Assembly (NCBI RefSeq): GCF_009829325.1 | Contig: NZ_VUOS01000013.1 | Coordinates: forward strand, 62,001 to 126,000 | DNA: 64,000 bases | Source of the DNA: Nocardia sp. CY41 | GTDB lineage: Bacteria > Actinomycetota > Actinomycetes > Mycobacteriales > Mycobacteriaceae | Reading direction: 5' to 3' | Shown here: piece by piece, positions 25,993 through 36,805 of the stretch | Numbering within the stretch: the first letter of the stretch is position 1 | How the letters are laid out: the number at the start of each line of letters is the position of its first letter | Made by a program: the position numbers and the translations under genes | The notes under the pieces: generated by a model | Database searches by the model: none | What the model was told of the DNA's origin: nothing | The model's input: only the letters and a program-made list of their open reading frames with translations

Positions 25993-27390
25993 TCAGCCGG
26001 CGGCCTCTTCGGGCGCGGCCCGTAGTTTGCGCAGGCCGGCTATGCGGATGGCCGAGCGGAGGTCGTTCACCTCGTAGACCTTCATGGTGCTCTGCACCGG
26101 CGCGAGGCCGGGCGGCACCAGGGCCGTGGTGAAGCCGAGCCGTTCGGCTTCGGCCAGCCGCCGGTTGAGGCCGGTCACTTTGCGGACCTCGCCCGCGAGC
26201 CCCACCTCGCCGAGGATCACCCAGCCCGGCGGGATCGGAACGTCGGACTCGGCACTGGCGATGGCGAGCGCGATGGCCAGGTCGGCGGACGGCTCGACCA
26301 GCCGCATGCCGCCGACCGTCGCGGCGTAGACGTCGCTCTTACCGAGGAACACCCGGCCCCGGCTCTGCAGGACGGCCAGCACCATGGCGACGCGGTTGTA
26401 GTCCAGGCCGCTCACCGCGCGGCGCGGCTGCGGGATCTCGGTCTTCACGGTCAGGCCCTGCACCTCGCCGACCAGCGGACGCTTGCCGTCCATCGCGACG
26501 GTCACCGCGGTGCCCGGCACGGAATCCGTCCGGTGGTGCAGGAACAGTCCGGACGGGTCGTCGACGCAGGCGATGCCGTCCTCGTGCAACTCGAAGCAGC
26601 CCACCTCGTCGGCGCTGCCGAAGCGGTTCTTGATGCCGCGCACCATGCGCAGTGTGGAGTTCTTGTCGCCTTCGAACTGCAGGACCACGTCGACCAAGTG
26701 CTCGAGCGTGCGCGGGCCCGCGACATTGCCGTCCTTGGTGACATGCCCGACCAGCAGCACCGCGATCCCGCTCGCCTTGGCCAGCGAGGTCAGCGCGGCG
26801 GTCACCTCGCGGACCTGGGTGACGCCGCCGATCACGCCGTCCACCTCCGGGGCGAGCATCGTCTGCACCGAGTCGACCACCAGCAGCGTGGGGCGCACCT
26901 GCTCGACGTGTCCGAGCACGATCGACAGGTCCGATTCCGCGGCCAGATAGACCCGGTCGTGCACCGCGCCGGTGCGATCGGCCCGCAATCGCACCTGCCC
27001 CGCCGATTCCTCGGCGGTCACGTACAGCGACTTCTCCTCGCGCTGGGCCGCCCAGCGATGCGCCACCTCGAGCAGCAGCGTCGACTTGCCCACCCCCGGC
27101 TCGCCGGACAGCAACACCACCGAGCCGGGCACCACACCGCCGCCGAGCACCCGGTCCAGCTCGCTGACGCCGGTCGGCCGCGCTTTGGTGACCTTGGAAT
27201 CGATCTGCGAGATCGGCGCGGCCGCGGTACTGGGCAACATCGCCTTGCGCCCGGGAGCCCCGACCGCCCCCGCCCCGGCGACCACCTCGTCGACGGTGCC
27301 CCAGGCCCCGCACTCAGGACACTTGCCCACCCACTTGGCGACTTCGTGCGAACAGGCGGAGCACCGAAAGGTCGGCTTGGTCTTTGCCAC
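25993..27390 (-). CDS. radA: DNA repair protein RadA/Sms
   Basis: 465 residues. Branch-migration ATPase in recombination. An N-terminal Cys4 zinc finger (CSACSHEVAKWVGKCPECG), RecA-like core with Walker A GEPGVGKST, the RadA-specific KNRFG motif near residue 255, and a C-terminal Lon-protease-like domain (about 310-455). In mycobacteria disA follows radA directly; here the next gene, 9 nt away, is the convergent Rv3587c homologue, so disA is not present in this position. Confidence 0.96.
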   Translation of the reverse strand: MAKTKPTFRCSACSHEVAKWVGKCPECGAWGTVDEVVAGAGAVGAPGRKAMLPSTAAAPISQIDSKVTKARPTGVSELDRVLGGGVVPGSVVLLSGEPGVGKSTLLLEVAHRWAAQREEKSLYVTAEESAGQVRLRADRTGAVHDRVYLAAESDLSIVLGHVEQVRPTLLVVDSVQTMLAPEVDGVIGGVTQVREVTAALTSLAKASGIAVLLVGHVTKDGNVAGPRTLEHLVDVVLQFEGDKNSTLRMVRGIKNRFGSADEVGCFELHEDGIACVDDPSGLFLHHRTDSVPGTAVTVAMDGKRPLVGEVQGLTVKTEIPQPRRAVSGLDYNRVAMVLAVLQSRGRVFLGKSDVYAATVGGMRLVEPSADLAIALAIASAESDVPIPPGWVILGEVGLAGEVRKVTGLNRRLAEAERLGFTTALVPPGLAPVQSTMKVYEVNDLRSAIRIAGLRKLRAAPEEAAG

Positions 27391-27719
27391 ACGGGCACCA
27401 TACGCACCACCGCCGACAGTGTTTGTTTTCCAGCGCCTGCGGCGCTGGGTGTTCGCGGAGCCGGGCCGCGAACCGGCAATGCTCGGTCTCGCTCCGCTCG
27501 GAAGACGTGGTCGGGGTGAGCCGGGTGCGTCGGTAGCGCGGACACGAAGGGGTACGCGGATCAGCTGTTCGAGCCCGTTCGGCGGGGGTCTTATGAGCGC
27601 CGTTCACGGACCGGTTCGTGTCCGGGTGGCGACGCAGTCGCGAGTCTCACCCGCCCGGACACGAACCGCTGAGGGGCCGCGAACCCGCCGCGCCGTAGGC
27701 GCGGCGAATCGGACACGGC
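27391..27719. other. Intergenic region with three strong hairpins
   Basis: 329 bp between the radA start and the lpqE stop. It holds CCAGCGCC-TGC-GGCGCTGG (27430-27448); a 14-bp perfect inverted repeat GGTTCGTGTCCGGG (27613-27626)/CCCGGACACGAACC (27654-27667) whose loop holds a GCGAC/GTCGC hairpin (27629-27641); and CGCCGCGCC-GTA-GGCGCGGCG (27686-27706). The last may terminate lpqE. No tRNA or coding frame was convincing. Confidence 0.7.
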
Positions 27720-28475
27720 TCAGTGGCCGCCGGAGTGCTCGGCTTCGGCCGGACCGGACTTGTCGGACTCGTGGCGCTCGGTGTGCTCACCGGCGTCGAC
27801 CGGGACCTGGACCTGGACGGTGCCGTTCTGCTTGAAGTTGAACGAGACGTTGTAGGTCAGGCCCGGGGTGACGTCCCTGGTGAGGCCGGTGATCTCGATC
27901 AGGATCGGATTGGCTTCCGGGTCCTCGGAGGCGGCCGGGGAGCCGTGCTCGCCCGCGCCGTGTGAGTCGGCGGTGGTGGTCGGCGCGGCGGAACGGGGCG
28001 CGGAGGTGGGCGCGGCGGCGCTCGTGGTCGGCGCGGCGCTGGTCGTGGTGGACGCGGCTTCGCGCTTGACCGGGTGGTCGGCCGCGACGACGGTCTGCTG
28101 CGGGGCGAGCTCGACGACGGATTTGCCGGAGGCCGGGGTGATCTTGACGGTGCCGAGGTCGGTGGTGATGCTGGTCAGCTCGTCGCGGACGGACTCGCCG
28201 TTGTTGATGATGGACAACGCGATGAGCGCCTTGCCGCCTTTGGCGTTGTTGTAGGCGGTGCCCTCGGTGGGGTACACGATGTGCACGTTGCGCAGCGCGA
28301 TGCGGCCGACGTCGGCGTGGTTGCCGTTCACGGCGGCGACCTGCTCCGCGGTCTGCGAGATCTGGCCCGCGCCGCAGCCCGACAGCGCGATCGCCGCTCC
28401 GGCGGCGAGTGCGGCAACCGTCACCATGCGACGTCGCGCCCCCTTCGGGGCGGTCACAGCTTTCAGGGCAGTCAC
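27720..28475 (-). CDS. Lipoprotein LpqE homologue
   Basis: 251 residues from GTG 28475, chosen because GGAGGG lies 7 nt upstream. Lipoprotein signal with lipobox ALSGC near residue 35, so it is anchored outside the membrane. A beta-sandwich domain with long Thr/Ser/Ala/Pro linker (about 140-185) and an acidic/His-rich C-terminus (GEHTERHESD, AEHSGGH) that could bind metal. Synteny radA-lpqE-carD supports LpqE (Rv3584). Relatives resemble the copper-chaperone PCuAC fold, but the role is unproven. Confidence 0.8.
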   Translation of the reverse strand: MTALKAVTAPKGARRRMVTVAALAAGAAIALSGCGAGQISQTAEQVAAVNGNHADVGRIALRNVHIVYPTEGTAYNNAKGGKALIALSIINNGESVRDELTSITTDLGTVKITPASGKSVVELAPQQTVVAADHPVKREAASTTTSAAPTTSAAAPTSAPRSAAPTTTADSHGAGEHGSPAASEDPEANPILIEITGLTRDVTPGLTYNVSFNFKQNGTVQVQVPVDAGEHTERHESDKSGPAEAEHSGGH

Positions 28476-29371
<896 letters not shown>

Positions 29372-29373
29372 CC

Positions 29374-30099
29374 GTGAACACACCTGACAACGGTGTCCGT
29401 TCCACCGACGGACCCGTCGTTGCTCTGGTGCCTGCCGCCGGCCGTGGCGTGCGTCTGGGTGAATCCACACCCAAGGCGTTCGTCCCGGTCGGCGGCACGC
29501 CCATGGTCCGGCTCGCCGTCGAAGGCTTGATCGCCTCCGGCGCGGTCGACCGCATCATCGTGATGGTTCCCACCGAACTCGTCGACAGCGCCGTTGCCCT
29601 GCTGCCGCCCACGAGTTCGGTTCAGGTGGTCGTCGGCGGCGCCGAACGCATCGACTCGGTGCGGGCGGGTATCGCCGCGGCGCCCGACGCCGCCTTCTTC
29701 CTGGTGCACGACGCCGCCCGAGCACTCACCCCGCCCGAGCTCATCGCGCGGGTCGCGGCGGAACTGCGCGCGGGCCGCCCCGCAGTGGTTCCCGGACTCC
29801 CGGTGGCCGACACCATCAAGTCCGTCGACGCGGTCGGCGCCGTGACCGGTACTCCCGATCGCGCCTGCTTACGCGCGATCCAGACGCCGCAGGGCTTCGC
29901 GGCGGATCTCTTGCGCTCCGCTTACGCGCCCGAGGGCATCCAGGCCACCGACGACGCGGGGCTGGTCGAGCGGCTCGGCGTCGCGGTCCACACCATCCCC
30001 GGCGATCCGCTGGCTTTCAAGATCACCACTCCGCTCGACCTCCGGCTCGCGGGCGCGGTGCTCGACGGCGCGAGCCTCGGACGGGTGGTGGCGCCGTGA
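29374..30099 (+). CDS. ispD: 2-C-methyl-D-erythritol 4-phosphate cytidylyltransferase IspD
   Basis: 241 residues. Third step of the MEP isoprenoid pathway: MEP + CTP to CDP-ME. Glycine-rich nucleotide loop [10 protein letters not shown], then [17 protein letters not shown] with the metal Asp, and TPQGF. Sits between carD and ispF with GTGA-type overlaps, so translation is coupled. Start GTG 29374. Confidence 0.96.
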   Translation: MNTPDNGVRSTDGPVVALVPAAGRGVRLGESTPKAFVPVGGTPMVRLAVEGLIASGAVDRIIVMVPTELVDSAVALLPPTSSVQVVVGGAERIDSVRAGIAAAPDAAFFLVHDAARALTPPELIARVAAELRAGRPAVVPGLPVADTIKSVDAVGAVTGTPDRACLRAIQTPQGFAADLLRSAYAPEGIQATDDAGLVERLGVAVHTIPGDPLAFKITTPLDLRLAGAVLDGASLGRVVAP

Positions 30100-30569
30100 C
30101 CATGCGCGTGGGCATCGGCAGCGACGTCCATCCGATCGAAGCGGGCCGGCCCTGCTGGATGGCCGGTCTGCTGTTCGACGGCGACGACGGCTGCTCCGGT
30201 CACTCGGACGGCGACGTCGCCGCGCACGCGCTGTGCGACGCGCTGCTGTCCGCGGCGGGTCTCGGCGATGTCGGCGCGGTGTTCGGCACCGGCCGCCCGG
30301 AATGGGCGGGTGTCTCCGGCGCGGCCATGCTGAAGGAAGTGCGCAGGCTCCTGGACGAGGCGGGCTTCGAAGTGGTCAACGCCGCGGTGCAGGTCATCGG
30401 CAACCGGCCCAAGATCGGGCCCCGGCGCGCCGAGGCGCAACAGGTGCTCGGCGAGCTGCTCGACGCGCCGGTCTCGGTGTCCGGCACCACCACCGACGGG
30501 CTCGGTCTGACCGGTCGGGGCGAAGGCGTCGCCGCTGTGGCGACGGCTCTGCTGCAAGCCTGTCGTTGA
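30096..30569 (+). CDS. ispF: 2-C-methyl-D-erythritol 2,4-cyclodiphosphate synthase IspF
   Basis: 157 residues. Cyclises CDP-ME-2-phosphate in the MEP pathway; trimer with zinc. Ligands DVH near residues 10-12 and His in GHSDGDV; the substrate-binding [13 protein letters not shown] and TTTDGLG motifs are intact. GTG overlaps the ispD stop; ATG 30102 is an alternative. Confidence 0.96.
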   Translation: MTMRVGIGSDVHPIEAGRPCWMAGLLFDGDDGCSGHSDGDVAAHALCDALLSAAGLGDVGAVFGTGRPEWAGVSGAAMLKEVRRLLDEAGFEVVNAAVQVIGNRPKIGPRRAEAQQVLGELLDAPVSVSGTTTDGLGLTGRGEGVAAVATALLQACR

Positions 30570-30619
30570 TCCAGCTCCGACGGACCCGAGCCGGTCCGTG
30601 AACGACCTTATACACCAGC

Positions 30620-30634
30620 TAGGATCGACTGCCG
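30620..30634 (+). promoter_or_regulatory. cysS leaderless promoter
   Basis: TAGGAT at 30620-30625 is 8 nt before GTG 30634, with no ribosome-binding site. This favours 30634 over the upstream GTG at 30598 and lets cysS be expressed apart from ispDF. Confidence 0.5.
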
Positions 30635-32040
30635 TGACGCTGCGCCTCTTTGACACCGACACGCGGACCGTGCGCGATTTCGCGCCCTTGGTCCCCGGCC
30701 GTGCTTCGGTGTACCTCTGTGGCGCCACCGTGCAGGGCGAGCCGCACATCGGTCATGTGCGCAGCGGAGTCGCGTTCGACGTGCTGCGGCGCTGGCTGCT
30801 CGCGCACGACATCGACGTCCTCTTCATCCGCAACGTCACCGATATCGAGGACAAGATCCTGATCAAGGCCGCCGAGGCGGGCAGGCCGTGGTGGGAGTGG
30901 GCCGCCACGCACGAGCGCGCCTTCGATCGCGCCTACGAACAGCTCGGTGTGCTGCCGCCGTCCGCGGAACCGCGCGCCACCGGCCATATCACCCAAATGG
31001 TCGAGATGATGCAGCGGCTGATCGAGCGCGGTCATGCCTACGCCTCGGCGGGCAACGTCTACTTCGACGTGGTCAGCTATCCCGATTACGGCAAGCTGTC
31101 CGGCCACCGGCTCGACGACGTGCACCAGGGCGAGAGCGCAGGCGAGGGCAAACGCGACCCGCGCGACTTCACCCTGTGGAAAGCGGCCAAGCCGGGCGAG
31201 CCGACTTGGCCCTCGCCGTGGGGTCCTGGCCGCCCGGGGTGGCACCTGGAGTGCTCCGCGATGGCCGAGTTCTATCTCGGTGCGGAGTTCGACATCCATT
31301 GCGGCGGTATGGATCTGGTGTTCCCGCACCACGAGAACGAGATCGCTCAGTCGAAGGGCGCCGGGGACGGCTTCGCCAGGTACTGGCTGCACAACGGCTG
31401 GGTGACCATGGGCGGGGAGAAGATGTCCAAGTCACTGGGCAACGTGCTGTCCGTGCCGAACGTGCTGAAGCAGGTCCGTGCCGTCGAATTGCGGTTCTAC
31501 CTCGGGAGCGCGCACTACCGCTCGATGCTGGAGTACTCGGATAAGGCGCTGCACGACGCGGCGCAGTCCTACCAGCGCATCGAGGCGTTCGTGAACCGGG
31601 TGGCGGACCGGGCCGGTGCGATTCCGGTGGGCAAGTGGACCGACGCGTTCGCCGCCGCCCTCGACGACGATCTCGCGGTGCCGAAGGCGCTGGCGGAGAT
31701 CCACCGGGTGGTGCACGAGGGCAACAAGGCGTTGGAGGCAGGCGCGATCGACTCGGCGCGCGACTTGGCGAGCCAGGTGCGCGCCATGCTCGCCATCCTC
31801 GGTGTCGACCCGCTGGACCCGCACTGGTACACCCCGAGTGATTCTTCCGCCGCGCTCGGCGCTCTCGACGTGCTGGTGCGAGCGGAACTCGACCGCCGTC
31901 AGGAAGCGCGCGCCACGAAGGACTGGGCGACCGCCGACGCCGTGCGCGATCGCCTGCAGTCGGCGGGTATCGAGGTCACCGACACCGCCGGCGGTCCAGA
32001 ATGGGCGCTCGGCGCACCGCAATCCGGAAAGGCCCAGTGA
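30634..32040 (+). CDS. cysS: Cysteinyl-tRNA synthetase CysS
   Basis: 468 residues. Class I synthetase with the HIGH-type motif (GEPHIGHV near residue 40) and KMSKS ([10 protein letters not shown] near 265). Zinc-binding residues include the Cys of CGATV, Cys in LECSAM and the HHENE segment. The C-terminal DALR helix bundle covers about 345-440. Start by leaderless GTG. The stop overlaps the rlmB ATG (TGATG). Confidence 0.96.
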   Translation: MTLRLFDTDTRTVRDFAPLVPGRASVYLCGATVQGEPHIGHVRSGVAFDVLRRWLLAHDIDVLFIRNVTDIEDKILIKAAEAGRPWWEWAATHERAFDRAYEQLGVLPPSAEPRATGHITQMVEMMQRLIERGHAYASAGNVYFDVVSYPDYGKLSGHRLDDVHQGESAGEGKRDPRDFTLWKAAKPGEPTWPSPWGPGRPGWHLECSAMAEFYLGAEFDIHCGGMDLVFPHHENEIAQSKGAGDGFARYWLHNGWVTMGGEKMSKSLGNVLSVPNVLKQVRAVELRFYLGSAHYRSMLEYSDKALHDAAQSYQRIEAFVNRVADRAGAIPVGKWTDAFAAALDDDLAVPKALAEIHRVVHEGNKALEAGAIDSARDLASQVRAMLAILGVDPLDPHWYTPSDSSAALGALDVLVRAELDRRQEARATKDWATADAVRDRLQSAGIEVTDTAGGPEWALGAPQSGKAQ

Positions 32041-33017
32041 TGGCAGGCAATTCACAGCGTCGAGGTGCGGTGCGCAAGAGTGGCACCAAGAAGGGCGCCG
32101 TGGTCGGCTCCGGCGGCAAGCGCAGGCGCGGATTGGAGGGGCGTGGCGCCACTCCGCCCGCCGAGATGCGGACCAAGCATCCCGCCGCCAAGCGCGCGGC
32201 CGCGAAAGCCAAAGCGACGCAAGCACGCTCGACCGCGCGCGGCGGGACCGCACGGCCCGCAGGACGCAAGACCGACGACGGTCCGGAGCTGGTGCTCGGG
32301 CGCAATCCGGTGGTCGAGTGCCTGCGCGCGGGCGTGCCCGCGACGGCGCTCTACGTCGCGGTCGGCACCGAGAACGACGACCGGTTGACCGAGAGCGTGC
32401 GGCTCGCCGCCGACACCGGCATCTCCATCCTGGAGGTGCCGCGCACCGACTTGGACCGGTTGAGCGCCAACGGATTGCATCAGGGCGTCGCCCTCCAGGT
32501 GCCGCCGTATCGCTACGCCCACCCGGACGACCTGCTCGACCGGGCGCGCGGATCCGCGCAGCCCGCTCTGCTCGTCGCGCTGGACAACATCTCCGACCCG
32601 CGCAACCTGGGCGCGGTGGTGCGTTCGGTGGCGGCCTTCGGCGGCCACGGCGTCCTGATCCCGCAGCGGCGCAGCGCGAGCGTCACCGCGGTGGCCTGGC
32701 GCACCAGCGCGGGCGCCGCCGCTCGGCTTCCGGTCGCGCGCGCGACGAATCTCACACGCACTCTGAAGGATTGGGCGGCTCAGGGCGTTCAGGTCGTCGG
32801 CTTGGACGCCGGGGGCAACACCTCGCTGGACGATTTCGACGGCCGCGAGCCGACCGTGATCGTGGTCGGTTCGGAGGGGAAGGGCCTGTCCCGCCTGGTC
32901 CGGGAGTCCTGTGACGCGATTCTGTCGATTCCGATGGCGGGTCCGGTGGAATCGCTGAACGCGTCGGTCGCCGCAGGTGTCGTGCTCTCCGAAGTCGCCC
33001 GCCAGCGTCGCGCCTGA
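32040..33017 (+). CDS. rlmB: 23S rRNA (guanosine-2'-O-)-methyltransferase RlmB
   Basis: 325 residues. SpoU/TrmH-family knotted methyltransferase: motif 1 [15 protein letters not shown], motif 2 VVGSEGKGL, motif 3 [15 protein letters not shown]. The first 75 residues are a Lys/Arg/Ala-rich extension, also seen in mycobacterial homologues, probably for RNA binding. A substrate-binding L30e-like domain lies before the core. Overlaps cysS by one base. Confidence 0.93.
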   Translation: MAGNSQRRGAVRKSGTKKGAVVGSGGKRRRGLEGRGATPPAEMRTKHPAAKRAAAKAKATQARSTARGGTARPAGRKTDDGPELVLGRNPVVECLRAGVPATALYVAVGTENDDRLTESVRLAADTGISILEVPRTDLDRLSANGLHQGVALQVPPYRYAHPDDLLDRARGSAQPALLVALDNISDPRNLGAVVRSVAAFGGHGVLIPQRRSASVTAVAWRTSAGAAARLPVARATNLTRTLKDWAAQGVQVVGLDAGGNTSLDDFDGREPTVIVVGSEGKGLSRLVRESCDAILSIPMAGPVESLNASVAAGVVLSEVARQRRA

Positions 33018-33069
33018 GACCGGTTTCCGCCTCGTACGCCTAAAAACCCGGAGAGGCCGCCCCGCCCAG

Positions 33070-33083
33070 TAGAATTCGGCTGG
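33070..33083 (+). promoter_or_regulatory. Leaderless promoter of the DUF4190 gene
   Basis: TAGAAT at 33070-33075 with a 7-nt gap to GTG 33083. It shows that the small membrane gene is transcribed separately from rlmB. Confidence 0.5.
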
Positions 33084-33361
33084 TGGTGATACCCAATCAG
33101 CCCATTGGTGCGCCGGTCGAGCATCCGAACGCGACGGCGGTGTTGTTTCTCGGCGCGGCGAGCGTCCTTTGCTGCGGGGTGCTCGGGCCGGTGGCGTGGG
33201 CGCTGGGACGGCGCGCGCTCGACCAGATCGAGGAATCCGGCGGCGCGTACGGTGGCCGGGCCCAGGTGCTGGTGGGCTACGTCCTCGGCGTCATCGGCAC
33301 CGTCCTGATGATCATCGTCGCGGTGCTGTTCCTGCTCATCCTGATCGGCGGTAATGCTTGA
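33083..33361 (+). CDS. DUF4190 small membrane protein
   Basis: 92 residues, two membrane helices (about 18-42 and 63-88) with the DUF4190 core ALGRRALDQIEESGG between them. Such proteins are widespread in actinobacteria; function unknown. Leaderless GTG start. Confidence 0.8.
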   Translation: MVIPNQPIGAPVEHPNATAVLFLGAASVLCCGVLGPVAWALGRRALDQIEESGGAYGGRAQVLVGYVLGVIGTVLMIIVAVLFLLILIGGNA

Positions 33362-33397
33362 GCGATGCCGCGGGGACACGCCGCGGCCCGACGGGGC

Positions 33398-34204
33398 CTA
33401 GTCCAGACTCGGCAGGTCACGCTCCGCGGCGTCCCAGGCGGGCCATTCCGAGCTGACGCTGCCCGACCAGCTGGGCTGCCTGCGATCCCGGAACGCGGCC
33501 ATGGCCTCGCCGCCGTCGACGCTCTTGGACGCGTGCTGGTTGAGTTCGGTCTCCATTTGGCCGACCACGGCCGGGCTCATCCCGAGCCCTTCCCAGAGCA
33601 GCCGCTTGGACAGTGCCACCGGTAGCGGCGCCGAGCCGTTCGCGATGTCGTGCGCGACGGCCAGCGCGGTGGGTAGCACCTCGCCCGCGGGTAGCGAGCT
33701 GTTGGCCAGGCCCATCGCCTTCGCCTCGTCACCGTCGAACGTGCGGCCGGTGAGCATGATGTCGGCGGCGTTGGCCATGCCGACGAGCCTGGGTAGCGTC
33801 CAGTGCGCGTAGCCGTCGGCGAGGACGCCGCGACGCACCTGGTTCAGCCCGTACACCGCGTCGCGGGCCAGGTACCGCAGGTCGCACTGCAGGGCCAGGG
33901 CCAGGCCGATGCCGACCGCGTGGCCGTTCACGGCCGCGATCACCGGCTTGCGCACCCGCCACGGCGGCGGATCGATGGTGGCGCTGACCTCGCCCACCCG
34001 GTTGGACAGGTCCGCGCCCGCGCAGAACGCGGGCGGGGTTCCGGTGACGACCACGGCACGAATGGCGTCTTCCGCATCGCAGCGCTGCAACGCAGCGCCC
34101 AATTCGGCGGCCATCGTGGGGGTGAAGGCGTTCTGCTGGGCGGGCCGGTTGAGCGTGAGCACGGCGACGCCTCGCGAGACATCGACGTGCAGTTCCGAAC
34201 TCAT
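33398..34204 (-). CDS. Enoyl-CoA hydratase/isomerase family protein
   Basis: 268 residues, crotonase fold. Oxyanion-hole segments AFCAGADLS and NGHAVGIGLALAL are present. The usual catalytic Glu positions are altered: the first region reads GLNQVRRG and the second ADGYAHW, as in crotonase subgroups with other chemistry, so simple hydration is not certain. Lies 55 nt downstream of an acyl-CoA dehydrogenase on the same strand. Confidence 0.85.
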   Translation of the reverse strand: MSSELHVDVSRGVAVLTLNRPAQQNAFTPTMAAELGAALQRCDAEDAIRAVVVTGTPPAFCAGADLSNRVGEVSATIDPPPWRVRKPVIAAVNGHAVGIGLALALQCDLRYLARDAVYGLNQVRRGVLADGYAHWTLPRLVGMANAADIMLTGRTFDGDEAKAMGLANSSLPAGEVLPTALAVAHDIANGSAPLPVALSKRLLWEGLGMSPAVVGQMETELNQHASKSVDGGEAMAAFRDRRQPSWSGSVSSEWPAWDAAERDLPSLD

Positions 34205-34259
34205 GCCACAGGATGTTAGCCGACGGACGCGCAGCTGACCCGGGGCCGAAAGTCCTCCG

Positions 34260-35432
34260 CTATCCGCGCAGCACCTTCCGCCCGATGGCGTACTTGTGCA
34301 CCTCGGTCGGCCCGTCGTAGAGCCGGAAGGCGCGCATGTCCCGGAAGATCATCTCGACCACCGTCTCGTCGCTGATCCCGATCCCGCCGAGCACCTGCAC
34401 GCACCGGTCGGCGACCTTGAACAGTTCCTCGGAGACGAACGACTTGGCGATCGAACTCTCGTGCCGCGCCTTCTGGCCGTTGTCCATCAGCCAGCACGCG
34501 TGCCAGATGGTCAGCCTGCACTGGTGCAGCGCGATCTCGTTGTCGGCGAGCATGAACGACACGCCCTCGTGTTCGCCGATCGGTTTGCCGAACGCGGTGC
34601 GGGTGCGGGCGTGCTCGATCGCGATGCTCTGGGCGCGTTCCGCGGCGCCGAGCCAGCGCATGCAGTGGGTCAGGCGAGCCGGGGCGAGCCGGAGCTGGGC
34701 GTAGCGCAGCGCCTGGCCCGCCTCGCCGAGCAGTGCCTCGCGCGGCAGCACCAGATCGTCGAAGCGGACCACACCGTGCCCGGCGACGTAGTTGCGGTCC
34801 ATCGTGTTCATCGTGCGCTCGATGACGATGCCGGGCTGGTCGCCGTCGGCCAGGAAGAGCGTGGGGCCCTCCGGCAGGTGCGGGTTGGCGGCCAGGCGCG
34901 CCATGATGATCCAGGTCTTCGCGCCGTTCGCGCCGGTGATCAGCCATTTACGGCCGTTGATGGTGAAGTTCTCGCCGTCGAAGGTCGCGGTGGTGGACAG
35001 CTGGGCCGGGTCGGAGCCGGCGCCGTCGGGCTCGGTCATGGCGAAGACCGAGCGCTGGTACCCCGCGACCACCGGGGCCAGGTAGCGCTGGACCTGGGCG
35101 GGGTCGGCCACCTTGGACAGCAGGAACATGTTGCCCTCGTCGGGCGCCGCGCAGTTCATCGCGACCGGGCCGAGCGTGGACCAGCCCGCCGCCTCGTAGA
35201 TCACCGCCTGCTCGATGTGGGTCAGGCCGCGCCCGCCGAGCGACTCCGGCGCCTGCACGGTGAGCAGCTTCTCGGCGCGGGCGAGTTCGACGAGTTCCTG
35301 CCGCAGTTCGTCGGTGGGGCCGTGCGCGGTCAGGCGCGGATCCCGCTCGTAGGGGACGATCTTGTCGATGACGAATCGGCGTACTCGGTCGCGTTCGGCG
35401 GCGAGGTCGGCGGGAATCGCGAAGTCGATCAT
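34260..35432 (-). CDS. Acyl-CoA dehydrogenase
   Basis: 390 residues, full-length. FAD enzyme of beta-oxidation: FAMTEPDGAGSDPAQL flavin/substrate loop, GRKWLITGAN, RTRTAFGKPIGEHE, and C-terminal QVLGGIGISDE. Co-directional with the hydratase, suggesting a shared acyl-CoA pathway of unknown substrate. Preceded by a 308-bp non-coding gap. Confidence 0.9.
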   Translation of the reverse strand: MIDFAIPADLAAERDRVRRFVIDKIVPYERDPRLTAHGPTDELRQELVELARAEKLLTVQAPESLGGRGLTHIEQAVIYEAAGWSTLGPVAMNCAAPDEGNMFLLSKVADPAQVQRYLAPVVAGYQRSVFAMTEPDGAGSDPAQLSTTATFDGENFTINGRKWLITGANGAKTWIIMARLAANPHLPEGPTLFLADGDQPGIVIERTMNTMDRNYVAGHGVVRFDDLVLPREALLGEAGQALRYAQLRLAPARLTHCMRWLGAAERAQSIAIEHARTRTAFGKPIGEHEGVSFMLADNEIALHQCRLTIWHACWLMDNGQKARHESSIAKSFVSEELFKVADRCVQVLGGIGISDETVVEMIFRDMRAFRLYDGPTEVHKYAIGRKVLRG

Positions 35433-35740
35433 CGTTGGTCACCATTCGTTCGGGGGCGCGACGTGTCGAGCATACGAAAGCATCCGGCAATGACTGAAGG
35501 CGGCTGCCATCAATGGTGGGCTGCTTTCCTGGACACATCCTGAGCTGCGCCGACAATGGCTGAATCGCGGCCTCGCGTCGCCGGAGACAGTGCCGGAACC
35601 GCTACCCCGCCGCCGCCGATCGCGCGGACCTTTCTCGAACAGCCGCCGCGGCCGAGCTCGAACTCGGTACGCGGCTGCGCCGGAGTGCGGGACGGCGATC
35701 AACCTGCGGCGACGTGTGGCCGAGGGGCGTGCTACGACCG
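35433..35740. other. Intergenic region, nothing recognised
   Basis: 308 bp between the acyl-CoA dehydrogenase start and the stop of the WYL regulator. It should hold the dehydrogenase promoter, but no clear -10, operator or hairpin was identified. Short open frames here are not protein-like. Confidence 0.4.
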
Positions 35741-36715
35741 TCAGGACGACGCTCCGTAGCAGGCGGCGATCGCGGCGGCGCGGTCTCGCAGGGTAGTGCG
35801 CAACCACTCGGGGGCCAACGCTTCCGCGTCCGCGGCGAGCTGCCACAGCGCCCATTCGGCATGTCGGGAATCCTGGAAGGTCACCTCCAGCCGCAACCGG
35901 CCGTCGGCCTCGGCTTCTTCGGCGCGGACCGTGAGTGCGGTGCTCACCAGGTCCTCCCGCCGGGCCGGCGCCAGTCGCACCAGGACGGTGACTCGGTCGC
36001 CGCCCATCCGGAACCGTGTGCTGCGTTCCTGCCAGGCCCGGTCCAGATCGACCCGGTCCGGTCGCTGTGCCGGTTCGGGAAGTTCCTCGGCGGCCAGCAC
36101 TCGCGACAACCGGTAGGTGCGGTCCGCGCCGGACCTCGTGGCCAGCAAGTAGCCCTGGCCGCGGGCGGTGACCAAGCCGATCGGGTCCACCGTGCGCCAC
36201 GTCGGGGTCTGGTCCACGGCCGCGTAATGGATGCGCAGCTTGTGTCCGGCGAATACCGCGCGCCGGATCTCGGTCACTATGCCGTCGGGCACCTCTTCGG
36301 CGACCAGCCGCCGGGAGAGGAGGTCGGTCTCCGGGTCGATGAGCAATCGCTGGGCCGCGTCACCGGCGGTGGCCCGATAACTTTCGGGCAGCGCGTCGAC
36401 CACCTTGAGCATGGCCGAAGCGAGCGCCGAGCCCAGGCCGAATACTTGCGCGCCGCGCCGTGTTCCGGCGACCAGCAGGGCGAGCGCCTCGTCGTGGTTC
36501 AGACCGGTGAGTTCGGTCTGGAACCCCGGTAACAACGCGAAACCGCCGTGCCGCCCGCGTTCCGCGTAGACCGGGACACCGGCCGCGGACAGGGCTTCGA
36601 TGTCGCGCAGCACCGTGCGGGTGGATACCTCCAGCTCGCGGGCGAGCGCGTCCGCGGTCAACCGACCGCGCTGACGCAGCAGCAGCACCAGCGAGACCAA
36701 TCGGTCGGCGCGCAT
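35741..36715 (-). CDS. YafY-type WYL-domain transcriptional regulator
   Basis: 324 residues. N-terminal HTH (about 1-60: LVLLLRQRGRLTADALARELEVSTRTVLRDIEAL), then a WYL domain at about 140-215 (KLRIHYA, VDPIGLVTARGQGYLLA) and a C-terminal WCX domain. WYL proteins sense nucleic-acid or other ligands. Divergent from the RidA gene, with a perfect inverted repeat between the two, its likely operator. Confidence 0.88.
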   Translation of the reverse strand: MRADRLVSLVLLLRQRGRLTADALARELEVSTRTVLRDIEALSAAGVPVYAERGRHGGFALLPGFQTELTGLNHDEALALLVAGTRRGAQVFGLGSALASAMLKVVDALPESYRATAGDAAQRLLIDPETDLLSRRLVAEEVPDGIVTEIRRAVFAGHKLRIHYAAVDQTPTWRTVDPIGLVTARGQGYLLATRSGADRTYRLSRVLAAEELPEPAQRPDRVDLDRAWQERSTRFRMGGDRVTVLVRLAPARREDLVSTALTVRAEEAEADGRLRLEVTFQDSRHAEWALWQLAADAEALAPEWLRTTLRDRAAAIAACYGASS

Positions 36716-36735
36716 CCGAAAAATCTACCGGAATA

Positions 36736-36754
36736 CACGACGGAGGATGTCGTG
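36736..36754. promoter_or_regulatory. Inverted repeat between WYL regulator and ridA genes
   Basis: CACGAC (36736-36741) and GTCGTG (36749-36754), perfect 6-bp arms around a 7-bp spacer, in the 90-bp divergent gap. Candidate operator for the regulator. Confidence 0.45.
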
Positions 36755-36805
36755 ATTTGTTGGGAGGCTCTTCTGCGTACGAATTCTCGATGGATGGGAG
36801 CTGAT

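Noticed and set aside
27530-27600. tRNA-like GTTCGAGCC segment in the radA-lpqE gap
   Set aside because: No acceptor stem, D-arm or anticodon arm could be placed around it on either strand.
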